From Flavobacterium aquariorum (GTDB lineage Bacteria > Bacteroidota > Bacteroidia > Flavobacteriales > Flavobacteriaceae), in NCBI RefSeq assembly GCF_003254745.1, contig NZ_QKXH01000015.1:1-64000 (forward strand): a DNA stretch of 64,000 nt, given 5' to 3'. Under the pieces are notes generated by a model. That model did not search any database. It saw only the letters and a list, made by a program, of their open reading frames with translations, and was not told where the DNA came from. Below are positions 1 through 6,387 of the stretch, piece by piece (the first letter of the stretch is position 1; every line of letters starts with the position of its first letter). The position numbers and the translations under genes were made by a program.

Positions 1-130
1 AACAGCCACTACAACGGATTTGGGCATTGGGTTTAATGGAAAGATGGTTTTGTATTTGTGATGATTTGGCAAATCCGAAAATAGGGCTTAATTTAACCCC
101 AAACCCGCTGTAGTGCCAGAACGTTAGTGG
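1..130 (+). repeat. attC-like recombination repeat A (5' end outside window)
   Basis: This is the first of six related repeats. It closes a cassette lying upstream of the window and opens cassette 1. Its left arm starts with the last three bases of the R''-like box (AAC) and has CCACTACA. Its right arm has TGTAGTG, then GTTAGTGG at 123-130. The arms are complementary over the L-like boxes (CACTACA/TGTAGTG), so a single strand can fold into a long hairpin. The expected crossover point, by analogy with integron attC sites, is between G123 and T124. Confidence 0.8.
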
Positions 131-156
131 TTATGCTAGAAAATGAAGGGAACTTT

Positions 157-795
157 ATGAAAATACCGAATAAAACAAAACTTATCTTCTTTTTAGTTTT
201 TTGTTCTTTAAAAATTATTGGACAGAATAAAATTGCGGTAACTAAAATCGATATAAACAAAATTCCAAAAGAAATTAAATATAACGGTAAAGTTAAAAGC
301 GCAATAACTTGGAATGACAAATTAGGCGAAAACTTTGTATTGACTTGTGAAACAGGAGAATTTAAAACTAAAAACTCTGAAAATGATGGTCGTGATTCTG
401 AAATTTACGCATATCATTACATTCGTTCTAAAAGCGTTATTAAACAGAATTGGAAAATATACGATTTCGTAAAAGATTGTCCCGTCGATATTGAAGCTAG
501 TTTCTTAAAAAACACATTGAATATTACAGACTTAAACAATGACGGAATTGGAGAAATTTGGATAATGTACAAAACCGCTTGCCACGGCGATGTAAGTCCT
601 TGCGAAATGAAAATCATAATGTACCAACAAAACCTAAAATTAGCAATGCGAGGTCAAAATCGTGTAAAAGTTTCAGATAAAGAATATTATGGTGGAAATT
701 ACACTTTTGACAAAGCTTTTAATGAAGCACCAAATTATTACAAAGACTACGCAAAAAAATTGTGGAATAAAAATATAAATCAGAAATGGCAATAA
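157..795 (+). CDS. Cassette 1: secreted protein, M949_RS01915-like
   Basis: This is a 212-residue exported protein of unknown activity. Residues 1-23 are a typical signal peptide (MKIPNKTKLIFFLVFCSLKI, then IGQ), which is why the ATG at 157 is preferred over GTG 127 or ATG 133. GTG 127 lies inside the recombination box. The centre has an acidic DLNNDGIGEIW stretch followed by a pair of cysteines. From memory this resembles proteins annotated as M949_RS01915-family surface polysaccharide biosynthesis proteins, but that name is not proof of function. It is the only gene of its cassette and ends 6 bp before the next repeat. No promoter box was seen, so it may depend on read-through from upstream. 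Confidence 0.7.
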   Translation: MKIPNKTKLIFFLVFCSLKIIGQNKIAVTKIDINKIPKEIKYNGKVKSAITWNDKLGENFVLTCETGEFKTKNSENDGRDSEIYAYHYIRSKSVIKQNWKIYDFVKDCPVDIEASFLKNTLNITDLNNDGIGEIWIMYKTACHGDVSPCEMKIIMYQQNLKLAMRGQNRVKVSDKEYYGGNYTFDKAFNEAPNYYKDYAKKLWNKNINQKWQ

Positions 796-801
796 GCACA
801 A

Positions 802-936
802 CCACTAACAGCCACTACAACGGATTTGGGCAATAGGCTTAATGGAAAAATGGTTTTGTATTTGGGATGATTTGGCAAATCCGAAGAATGGGCTTAATTT
901 AGTCCCAAACCCGCTGTAGTGCCAGAACGTTAGCGG
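802..936 (+). repeat. attC-like recombination repeat B
   Basis: A complete 135-bp repeat. The left box CCACTAAC (802-809) belongs to cassette 1 and the right box GTTAGCGG (929-936) belongs to cassette 2. The left box with its two upstream bases (AACCACTAAC, 800-809) is the reverse complement of the opening of cassette 1 (123-132), about 680 bp away. Inner arms GCCACTACA and TGTAGTGCC pair. The interior also holds TTTGGCAAATCCG, which can pair with the left CGGATTTGGGCAA. Confidence 0.85.
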
Positions 937-980
937 TCAGCATACAAAACTACAGATACATTAAGAAAAATATAATAAAA

Positions 981-1532
981 ATGAACAAAGTTGAAATCCA
1001 ATTGAGCAAGACAAAACTATTACTCGGAATCGGTGGTTCAATTTTATTTGTAGTTTTAGGAATATGGTTATTCACTCACTCATATGATTTTCAGAATACA
1101 ACATCTCGACTACCACAAAACCCAACATTTATCAAGACAATTGGAATTTTGGGTGTTTTGTTTTTTGGTGGCACTGGCACTTTTGGAATTAGAAAAATGT
1201 TTGACGATAAAGCTGGACTGATAATTGACGACACTGGAATTACTAACAATACAAATGCATCAAGTATTGGACTCATCAAGTGGTCTGACATTACCAAAAT
1301 TAGAACGGGACAAGTTGGTTCGACAAAATTTTTATTGATTTATACAAAAAAGCCAAACTACTACCTTAATAAAGTTAAAGGCTTTAGAAGAAAGCTAATG
1401 GAAGGGAATAATAGAATGTATGGAACACCATTATCAATAACTTCAAATACTCTAAAATGTAAATTTAGTGACTTGGAAAAGCTTTTAAATGAAAAACTAA
1501 TTGAACAACGTGAAAAAATGCCGAACCGCTAA
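981..1532 (+). CDS. Cassette 2: STM3941-like membrane protein
   Basis: This 183-residue protein has an N-terminal cytoplasmic start rich in Lys (IQLSKTKLL). Two hydrophobic helices follow at about residues 12-32 and 50-67, then a soluble domain of about 115 residues. The layout and the opening motif resemble proteins annotated as STM3941 family, whose activity is unknown to me. Its TAA stop (1530-1532) lies inside the left box of the next attC-like repeat, so the reading frame runs right to the cassette edge. It is transcribed in the same direction as all other cassette genes. No own promoter was recognised. Confidence 0.75.
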   Translation: MNKVEIQLSKTKLLLGIGGSILFVVLGIWLFTHSYDFQNTTSRLPQNPTFIKTIGILGVLFFGGTGTFGIRKMFDDKAGLIIDDTGITNNTNASSIGLIKWSDITKIRTGQVGSTKFLLIYTKKPNYYLNKVKGFRRKLMEGNNRMYGTPLSITSNTLKCKFSDLEKLLNEKLIEQREKMPNR

Positions 1533-1660
1533 CAGCTACTACAACGGATTTGGGCAATAGGCTTAATGGAAAGATGGTTTTGTATTTGGGGTGATTTGGC
1601 AAATCCGAAGAATGGGCTTAATTTAGTCCCAAACCCGCTGTAGTACCAGAACGTTAGCGG
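1526..1660 (+). repeat. attC-like recombination repeat C
   Basis: A complete 135-bp repeat. The left box CCGCTAAC is at 1526-1533 and the right box GTTAGCGG at 1653-1660. The inner arms are GCTACTACA and TGTAGTACC. Relative to repeat B the C/G pair has become T/A in both arms, a compensating change. The left box plus the preceding base (ACCGCTAAC) is complementary to the opening of cassette 2 (929-937). Confidence 0.85.
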
Positions 1661-1667
1661 ATATTCT

Positions 1668-1700
1668 AAAAAAAAAACGCAATGAACTAACATTGCGTTT
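1668..1700 (-). terminator. Minus-strand intrinsic terminator inside cassette 3
   Basis: A perfect 10-bp stem (AAACGCAATG at 1675-1684 and CATTGCGTTT at 1691-1700) has a 6-nt loop. Read on the minus strand it is followed by ten T, given by the A-run at 1668-1677. It therefore ends transcripts running antisense to the cassette genes, directly after the tRNA-like 5' half described next. Confidence 0.75.
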
Positions 1701-1739
1701 GATGAAGTTCCTAGCTCTACCGATGAGACTTATTTCCCC
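1701..1739 (-). pseudogene. tRNA-like 5' half (Met-like?)
   Basis: Read on the minus strand from 1739, this resembles a tRNA 5' half. It has an acceptor strand GGGGAAA, then TA, a D-arm-like stretch (AGTCTCATCGGTAGAGCT), then AGGAAC and a loop-like TTCATC containing CAT. The matching 3' side of an anticodon stem is absent, because the terminator hairpin follows at once. The acceptor strand can pair with TTTCTCC of the 3' half located upstream on the same strand, with one G-T pair. It could be a broken tRNA, the remains of two tandem tRNAs, or a permuted tRNA-like RNA. The Met assignment is weak. Confidence 0.4.
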
Positions 1740-1755
1740 AATAAATTATTTTTTT

Positions 1756-1790
1756 GTGGAGAAAGATGGATTCGAACCATCTACCAGGAT
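1756..1790 (-). pseudogene. tRNA-like 3' half (T-arm and acceptor)
   Basis: Read on the minus strand this contains a perfect T-arm: stem GATGG/CCATC around a TTCGAAT loop (1765-1781). It is followed by the acceptor strand TTTCTCC (1764-1758) and A. It lies upstream of the 5' half on the same strand, so the order is 3' half then 5' half. Farther upstream (to about 1836) only a degraded D-arm-like GGAAGAGC is seen, and no good anticodon arm. Confidence 0.45.
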
Positions 1791-1837
1791 TTAATTATAA
1801 AAAAAAATGTAATTTGCTCTTCCAAAAGTAAGTATTT

Positions 1838-2767
1838 ATGAATAAATTTCAAAGTGAAGCTTATCAAAATTTCATTCACTCTCATGTTAGGTTAAATAAT
1901 TATGTTAAAATTTCTACTGGTGCTGTACTCAATTTACACAATGAATACAAAGACCCAATTGAACTTTCTGAAAAATTAAACTCAATAATTTTTAATGCAG
2001 GTGAGAGATGGACACCTACAATCCTAAAAGATGCTCATAACGAATTACTGTCAGTAACAAACGATTTAGCAAAAACTGGTATCATTTGGGCTTATTCTGC
2101 TTTTGACGTATACTTTAAGAAAGTTGAAGGCTATTTGTCGGGTCATTTTGTGAATGAAAAGTTGAGTACGGAAGAAGATGAGGATGATAAATCCCACAAA
2201 ATTTTAGAATTGTATGAAAAACTTAATTGGGATCAAACTAAAATTATTGATCTACTACCTATTTTAAAATTTTATGAAGCTTTAAGACATTCTGTTGCTC
2301 ATAATATGGGTCACCCAAGTGGAAAACTGTTGAGAATTTATGAAAGTGAAGAATTTATAAAGGCAAATGGTCAATGGCAAACTAAATTTCCTAATAGACA
2401 AATCTCACCACCTCCGGTTGTAACCGACAACATTATAGATTTGAAGCCACACCATGCAATAATGTATTCAGAAACCTGTCTTCGAATTGCATCAGACATA
2501 AACCTCCAATTAATAGTTTTGCTTGGTCGTAAACATTTTATACAGCGCACAATAAAAAAACATCTTTTAGATGCTCCAATTCTAAGTATTCCGCCTTGTC
2601 AAAATTTGTCAAGATACATAGCTTTTCATTTAAATAGTGACTATAAAATTAAATTGGAAAAATATGATGATTTTTATGAAGTATTAGATGGCATTGAAAA
2701 AGATATAAAAGATCAAACTATAAAAGAATACAAAAGACGATATAATCACCTAAAGAACATCCGCTAA
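1838..2767 (+). CDS. Cassette 3: hypothetical protein with HEPN-like motif
   Basis: I do not recognise the family of this 309-residue soluble protein. It is predicted to be mainly helical. A motif R150-H-S-V-A-H155 (Rx4H) sits in FYEALRHSVAHNMG. It matches the catalytic signature of HEPN ribonucleases, and the surrounding helical sequence fits such a fold. No signal peptide is present. The stop codon TAA (2765-2767) falls inside the left box of repeat D. A 177-bp noncoding leader between the cassette edge and the start holds the minus-strand tRNA-like pieces. A role as an RNA-cutting toxin or defence effector is inference from one motif. Confidence 0.65.
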   Translation: MNKFQSEAYQNFIHSHVRLNNYVKISTGAVLNLHNEYKDPIELSEKLNSIIFNAGERWTPTILKDAHNELLSVTNDLAKTGIIWAYSAFDVYFKKVEGYLSGHFVNEKLSTEEDEDDKSHKILELYEKLNWDQTKIIDLLPILKFYEALRHSVAHNMGHPSGKLLRIYESEEFIKANGQWQTKFPNRQISPPPVVTDNIIDLKPHHAIMYSETCLRIASDINLQLIVLLGRKHFIQRTIKKHLLDAPILSIPPCQNLSRYIAFHLNSDYKIKLEKYDDFYEVLDGIEKDIKDQTIKEYKRRYNHLKNIR

Positions 2768-2894
2768 CAGCCACTACAACGGATTTGGGCAATAGGCTTA
2801 ATGGAATGATGGTTTTGTATTTGAATGATTTGGCAAATCCGAGAATAAGGCTTAATTTAACCCCAAACCCGCTGTAGTACCAGAACGTTAGCGG
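2761..2894 (+). repeat. attC-like recombination repeat D
   Basis: A 134-bp repeat with left box CCGCTAAC (2761-2768) and right box GTTAGCGG (2887-2894). The left box with two preceding bases (ATCCGCTAAC) is complementary to the opening of cassette 3 (GTTAGCGGAT, 1653-1662). The inner arms CCACTACA and TGTAGTACC show one uncompensated C/A mismatch, the only one among the complete copies. Confidence 0.85.
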
Positions 2895-2917
2895 TGATTT
2901 TAAAAGAACTAAACTAA

Positions 2918-3361
2918 ATGACAAGAGCAGTAAAACTTACTTGGCTGATTATTACATTAAATATTTTAATCGCAACCATCATGATATTAGTAATGTTTGG
3001 CGTAAGTGGTTTTATGGAGACAATAATTCTTTGGCCAACAATATTATTACTCGGTATTCTTGGCCTATATATTTCTGGCTTTTATGTAGCACAAAAAATG
3101 GACAAAGAGATAAATATAAAGCATCAAAAAACTTATTTAATTGGAATTCCTGGTTTATTAACTATTTTAATTATCGGAACCTTCATTGGATCAACAATGG
3201 GTTTTATACAATTTGGAATTTCAGAAATTGGAAAAAATCATTTAAGTGAAGTAATCTTTGACTATTATATTAAACTATATTTTTGGGTGTTTTTCTTTGG
3301 AATAATTCCAACTCTTATAACAGGCTTTATTCTAGGAAAACTAATAAAAAACCACATTTAG
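2918..3361 (+). CDS. Cassette 4, first gene: four-helix membrane protein
   Basis: This 147-residue hydrophobic protein has four likely membrane helices, at about residues 8-30, 36-58, 73-95 and 115-140. A short charged loop (QKMDKEINIKHQK) follows helix 2. I do not recognise a family. It starts 24 bp after the right box of repeat D. It is followed 12 bp later by a second small gene in the same cassette, so the two are probably co-transcribed and may act together in the cytoplasmic membrane. No promoter was recognised. Confidence 0.65.
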   Translation: MTRAVKLTWLIITLNILIATIMILVMFGVSGFMETIILWPTILLLGILGLYISGFYVAQKMDKEINIKHQKTYLIGIPGLLTILIIGTFIGSTMGFIQFGISEIGKNHLSEVIFDYYIKLYFWVFFFGIIPTLITGFILGKLIKNHI

Positions 3362-3373
3362 GAATCATCAGAA

Positions 3374-3772
3374 ATGAAAAAGACAATTAAAATATTAGCT
3401 TCACTTCTATTTGTTCTTATGGTTTTCACCTATTTGAACTTTTTCTCAAACATCATTTTTCCGTGGCAAAAAACAGAAGCGATTAAAACGACATTAAATT
3501 GGGGCGGATTAGCAAAACTGCCAAAAGAAGCAGAAAATCTAAGCGTTGAAAAATCAGGAAGTATGTTTACCCGAACTTTTACTATTGAATTTAACGCTGA
3601 CCAAAAGGAAATTGAAAATTGGATTCTGAATAGTAAAAGACTTAAAGACAATAAGCCAAAAGTAAAAGGAGTAAACGAAACATACGAAATTTACCCAGGT
3701 GAAAATGAATCACTTGGCGGAAAAGTAAGCATCGAAAAAGGTAAGGTTACAATCCATATGAGTTGGAGTTAA
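3374..3772 (+). CDS. Cassette 4, second gene: membrane-anchored small protein
   Basis: This 132-residue protein has an N-terminal hydrophobic segment (residues 6-29), which could be an uncleaved anchor or a signal peptide, and an exported soluble domain of about 100 residues. The family is not recognised. The N-terminal half carries WGGLAKLP and the end is beta-rich (KVSIEKGKVTIHMSW). It sits 12 bp downstream of the four-helix protein gene, and together they form the only two-gene cassette here. The stop lies 6 bp before the bases that match the cassette opening. Confidence 0.65.
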   Translation: MKKTIKILASLLFVLMVFTYLNFFSNIIFPWQKTEAIKTTLNWGGLAKLPKEAENLSVEKSGSMFTRTFTIEFNADQKEIENWILNSKRLKDNKPKVKGVNETYEIYPGENESLGGKVSIEKGKVTIHMSWS

Positions 3773-3780
3773 AAAAACCA

Positions 3781-3913
3781 CCGCTAACAGGTACTACAAC
3801 GGATTTGGGCAATAGGCTTAATGGAAGTTGGTTTTGTATTTGGGAGATTTGGCAAATCCGAAGAATGGGCTTAATTTAGTCCCAAACCCGCTGTAGTACC
3901 AGAACGTTGTGTG
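3781..3913 (+). repeat. attC-like recombination repeat E
   Basis: A 133-bp repeat whose two ends differ. The left box is CCGCTAAC (3781-3788) but the right box is GTTGTGTG (3906-3913). The left end with two preceding bases (CACCGCTAAC) matches the opening of cassette 4 (GTTAGCGGTG, 2887-2896). The right box matches the far end of cassette 5 instead. This is the clearest proof that the right box travels with the downstream cassette. Inner arms GGTACTACA and TGTAGTACC pair over nine bases. Confidence 0.9.
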
Positions 3914-3932
3914 AAATTTAAAAAAATAGAGG

Positions 3933-4733
3933 ATGATAGATAAAGAGTTCATAGAAGAATATTCATTATTCAGAAAATACAAATCAGAAGGTATTTCTAA
4001 AAATTTACAAGATTGGAAAAAAACTCCAATAAACATGACTTGTAATGTTTGTAAATCTTTGCAAACGTTCAATTTATCTAATGATTTTTATTACGAAGGT
4101 TCATCGCAAAAAATTTTTGCGAATAATCGAGTTTTAAATTTGAAATACATTTGCCAATCTTGTAAAAATTTCAATAGACATTTCTATGTATATGTTAATG
4201 AAAATGTCAATGAATTCTATAAAGTTGGACAATTTCCAGAATGGGAAATTAAAATGGATAAAAATTTAGAAAAAACTCTTAACAAACATTCTCCCACTTT
4301 CAGAAAAGGTCTAGTTTGTGAATCACAAGGCTATGGAATTGGTGCGTTCGCATATTATAGAAGAATTACAGAAGAAATAATTGACGAACTTCTTGACTCA
4401 ATTTCAGAATTAATTGAAGAAGAGCATAAATCGGAATATTTAATAGCATTAGAAAAAGCAAAAAAGACTAGAGTTACGCAAGAAAAAATTGACATTGTTA
4501 AAGATTTACTACCGACAATTTTAAAACCAAATGGTATGAATCCATTAGGTGTTTTACATAGTGAATTAAGCGAAGGTCTCCATGCATCAACAGATGAAGC
4601 TTGTTTAGAAAATGCAAATCATATAAAAAGTATATTAACATTCTTGATAAATCAAATTATACAAAGCAAAGAATCAGCAAAAAGTTTTACTTCTAGCATG
4701 AAATCTTTATTAGAAAAGAAATCTGCAAAATAA
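3933..4733 (+). CDS. Cassette 5: DUF4145-like zinc-binding protein
   Basis: This 266-residue soluble protein has two CxxC pairs (C37/C40 and C74/C77) that would form one zinc ribbon. A helical domain follows, containing YYRRITEEIIDELLD and ending in LHSELSEGLHASTDEA. This layout resembles DUF4145 proteins, which often occur with restriction or other defence genes, but the assignment is from memory of the pattern. There is no signal peptide. It is the only gene of the last cassette, begins 20 bp after the right box of repeat E and ends 5 bp before repeat F. No promoter was recognised. Confidence 0.65.
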   Translation: MIDKEFIEEYSLFRKYKSEGISKNLQDWKKTPINMTCNVCKSLQTFNLSNDFYYEGSSQKIFANNRVLNLKYICQSCKNFNRHFYVYVNENVNEFYKVGQFPEWEIKMDKNLEKTLNKHSPTFRKGLVCESQGYGIGAFAYYRRITEEIIDELLDSISELIEEEHKSEYLIALEKAKKTRVTQEKIDIVKDLLPTILKPNGMNPLGVLHSELSEGLHASTDEACLENANHIKSILTFLINQIIQSKESAKSFTSSMKSLLEKKSAK

Positions 4734-4737
4734 ACTT

Positions 4738-4849
4738 CACACAACAGCCACTACAACGGATTTGGGCATTTAGCTTAATGGAAAGTTGGTTTTGTATTTG
4801 GATGATTTGGCAAATCCGAAAATAGGGCTTAATTTAGTCCCAAAACCCG
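4738..4849 (+). repeat. attC-like repeat F, truncated on the right
   Basis: The left box CACACAAC (4738-4745) and two preceding bases (TTCACACAAC) are complementary to the opening of cassette 5 (GTTGTGTGAA, 3906-3915). The repeat then follows the others up to CCCAAAACCCG and stops. The right L-like and R-like boxes are missing and a REP-like palindrome begins. The array therefore ends in a damaged site. Confidence 0.85.
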
Positions 4850-4854
4850 ATAGC

Positions 4855-4969
4855 GCGGATTTGCAATCCGTGCACACAAAGTACATCGACAAAGTGAGAG
4901 CAGCGACAAAAAAGAATTGCAAAACAAGTTAAACTTAATAATTGGGTGGTGCACGGATTGCAAATCCGC
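4855..4969. repeat. REP-like element with 21-bp inverted arms
   Basis: Arms 4855-4875 (GCGGATTTGCAATCCGTGCA plus C) and 4949-4969 are perfect reverse complements over 21 bp and enclose about 73 bp without a gene. Each arm also contains its own small palindrome (GGATTTGCAATCC). From memory, similar GCGGATTTGCAATCCG palindromes accompany IS200-like REP-associated transposases in Bacteroidota. No transposase is present here, so this is a non-autonomous copy. The rest of the gap to 5197 shows nothing else. Confidence 0.7.
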
Positions 4970-5197
4970 CATCGAATTCTCCTTATGCGTTACGCAAAAT
5001 GTCTCTGCCTTTTGCGTTTTTTAAGATAGTACCTCTTTCCGTGAATGTCTTTAGAATTGTATGCGTTTTAATAGTTATAAAAAAACAGCTTTGGCAAATC
5101 GGCACTATCGGAAATGGATAAAAATTTCAATACAGTACTGATTATTCATTTTTTTTAAATAACTTAACTCCCTAATCCTTAATTAAATAATTTCATT

Positions 5198-5860
5198 ATG
5201 AACATTTCAAAAGTATTATTCGCTATTTGTTTGTCTTTTATGTTTTTTGGGTATGGTCAAAATAAACTAACCGGGAAGGTTGTCGATTTTAACAATAAAC
5301 CTGTAGCAAAAGCTAAAATATACTTTGATTCCATCTACTCCAAAGTTCAAACAAATAAGAATGGAGAATTTGAAGTTTTAGTTCCTGCAAAGGCGAGTAC
5401 AATAAATGTTTACTCTCATGATTACGGATTATTATCCTCTAAATACAATAATGAAACCAAGATGAGTTTTGTGTTTTTAGAAGCTGATCAATCAAAAAAA
5501 ATAAAACAAGGGACTGATGTTTCAATTGCATATTCAAAATCAGAGGACAAATATGTTGCCAAATCTCAAAGTAAAAGCACCCAAAGTGACAAGAGTAATT
5601 ACAACACCATCTATGACATGATAAGAGGCAGAGTAGCGGGAGTGACCGTCTCAAGAGATCACAAAATAACCATTCAAGGAGTTAGCTCAATAAACTATGC
5701 TTCAGAGCCATTATTTGTTGTTGACGGGATGATAGTATCAAATATTGATTATCTTATTCCTAATAATGTAAAATCAATAAGGGTTTTGAAAGGTGCTGAA
5801 GCTTCTTATTACGGATCTCAAGGGTCTAGCGGCGTTATAGTAATAACAACTATAAAATAA
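5198..5860 (+). CDS. Stand-alone TonB plug-domain protein
   Basis: This 220-residue exported protein has a signal peptide (residues 1-20, ending GYGQ). A carboxypeptidase-regulatory-like beta domain follows at about 21-80 (LTGKVVDFNNKPVAKAKI). A TonB-receptor plug domain occupies about 130-220 (IRGRVAGVTV, PLFVVDGMIV, IRVLKGAEASYYGSQGSSGV). The beta-barrel of a SusC-type receptor is absent. The gene ends cleanly with a terminator, so this looks like a real short protein rather than a broken receptor. Small plug-only proteins are known from Bacteroidota, but their role is unclear. It stands alone just outside the cassette array. Confidence 0.8.
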   Translation: MNISKVLFAICLSFMFFGYGQNKLTGKVVDFNNKPVAKAKIYFDSIYSKVQTNKNGEFEVLVPAKASTINVYSHDYGLLSSKYNNETKMSFVFLEADQSKKIKQGTDVSIAYSKSEDKYVAKSQSKSTQSDKSNYNTIYDMIRGRVAGVTVSRDHKITIQGVSSINYASEPLFVVDGMIVSNIDYLIPNNVKSIRVLKGAEASYYGSQGSSGVIVITTIK

Positions 5861-5895
5861 TTTTTCATTAAATTTAAATTAAAAAGAATAAGCTA

Positions 5896-5927
5896 CCTCT
5901 TTCGGCAAAAAACTGAAAGGGGTTTTT
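5896..5927 (+). terminator. Intrinsic terminator after plug-domain gene
   Basis: The stem CCTCTTTC/GAAAGGGG (8 bp with one G-T pair) has an A-rich loop and five T. It lies 36 bp downstream of the plug-domain gene. Confidence 0.75.
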
Positions 5928-5954
5928 CATTTATTAGAATTCTGAAGAAAAATT

Positions 5955-6053
5955 AGGAGCAGAAGTTTACCATTATTCATCAGCATAACTCCTGCTGTCC
6001 GCTATATCCATCTCGTTGAAAAAACAAGATGGGATGCCGCTCCCATCAGGGCT
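5955..6053. repeat. Dispersed flavobacterial palindromic repeat, copy 1
   Basis: Reading on the minus strand: AGCCCTGATGGGAGCGGCAT, a small hairpin (CCATCT/AGATGG at 6008-6013 and 6027-6032), ATATAGCGGACAGCAGGAG, a variable stretch, then CTGCTCCT. The same module order occurs at 29232-29360, and part of it at 43203-43353. It does not encode a protein. Confidence 0.7.
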
Positions 6054-6387
6054 ACATCACCTATTTTATTTTCATAAAATATTCTCCAAAAAATTCCTCG
6101 CTACTTTAAACAAAATCAGCATTTAATAGCTAAACTTTTTTATTTAAAATAAAATGATATTTATCCTTGCAAAAGAGAGAATTAACTTTTTAACAAAAAA
6201 AACCCACTTTGTTATTTATAACAATTCCAAGAATAAAATGCATCGTTTAATAATTTTCAATAAAATATATTCAATAATTTTGCTATATATTTAATATTCT
6301 GTAATTATATGCATGCATAGTAAATAATTTGCCCTTTATACATTTATTATAATTAATTTAGCCAAAATTATTCTGGAAACTATCACA
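6054..6387. other. AT-rich gene-free stretch upstream of KAS III-like gene
   Basis: This is very AT-rich sequence with long A and T runs. A promoter for the downstream gene is expected here, but no exact TAnnTTTG box with a good upstream box was found. The nearest match is AATAATTTG around 6324-6332. Confidence 0.5.

Noticed and set aside
127..156. Upstream starts (GTG 127, ATG 133) for the first cassette gene.
   Set aside because: GTG lies in the recombination box and either start would bury the signal peptide that begins at ATG 157.
2941..3249. A 102-codon open frame overlapping the four-helix protein gene.
   Set aside because: Composition is Asn/Trp-rich with no domain sense. It is a shadow in another frame of the membrane protein gene.
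1..4849. The six repeats could be a CRISPR array or an IS/MITE family.
   Set aside because: Spacing is gene-sized (0.6-1.1 kb), the intervening DNA is coding on one strand, and the repeat ends match the far end of each cassette, which neither CRISPR nor MITE insertion explains.
5198..5860. The plug-domain gene as a SusC pseudogene.
   Set aside because: It has its own stop and a terminator 36 bp later, and no barrel-coding remains in any frame downstream.
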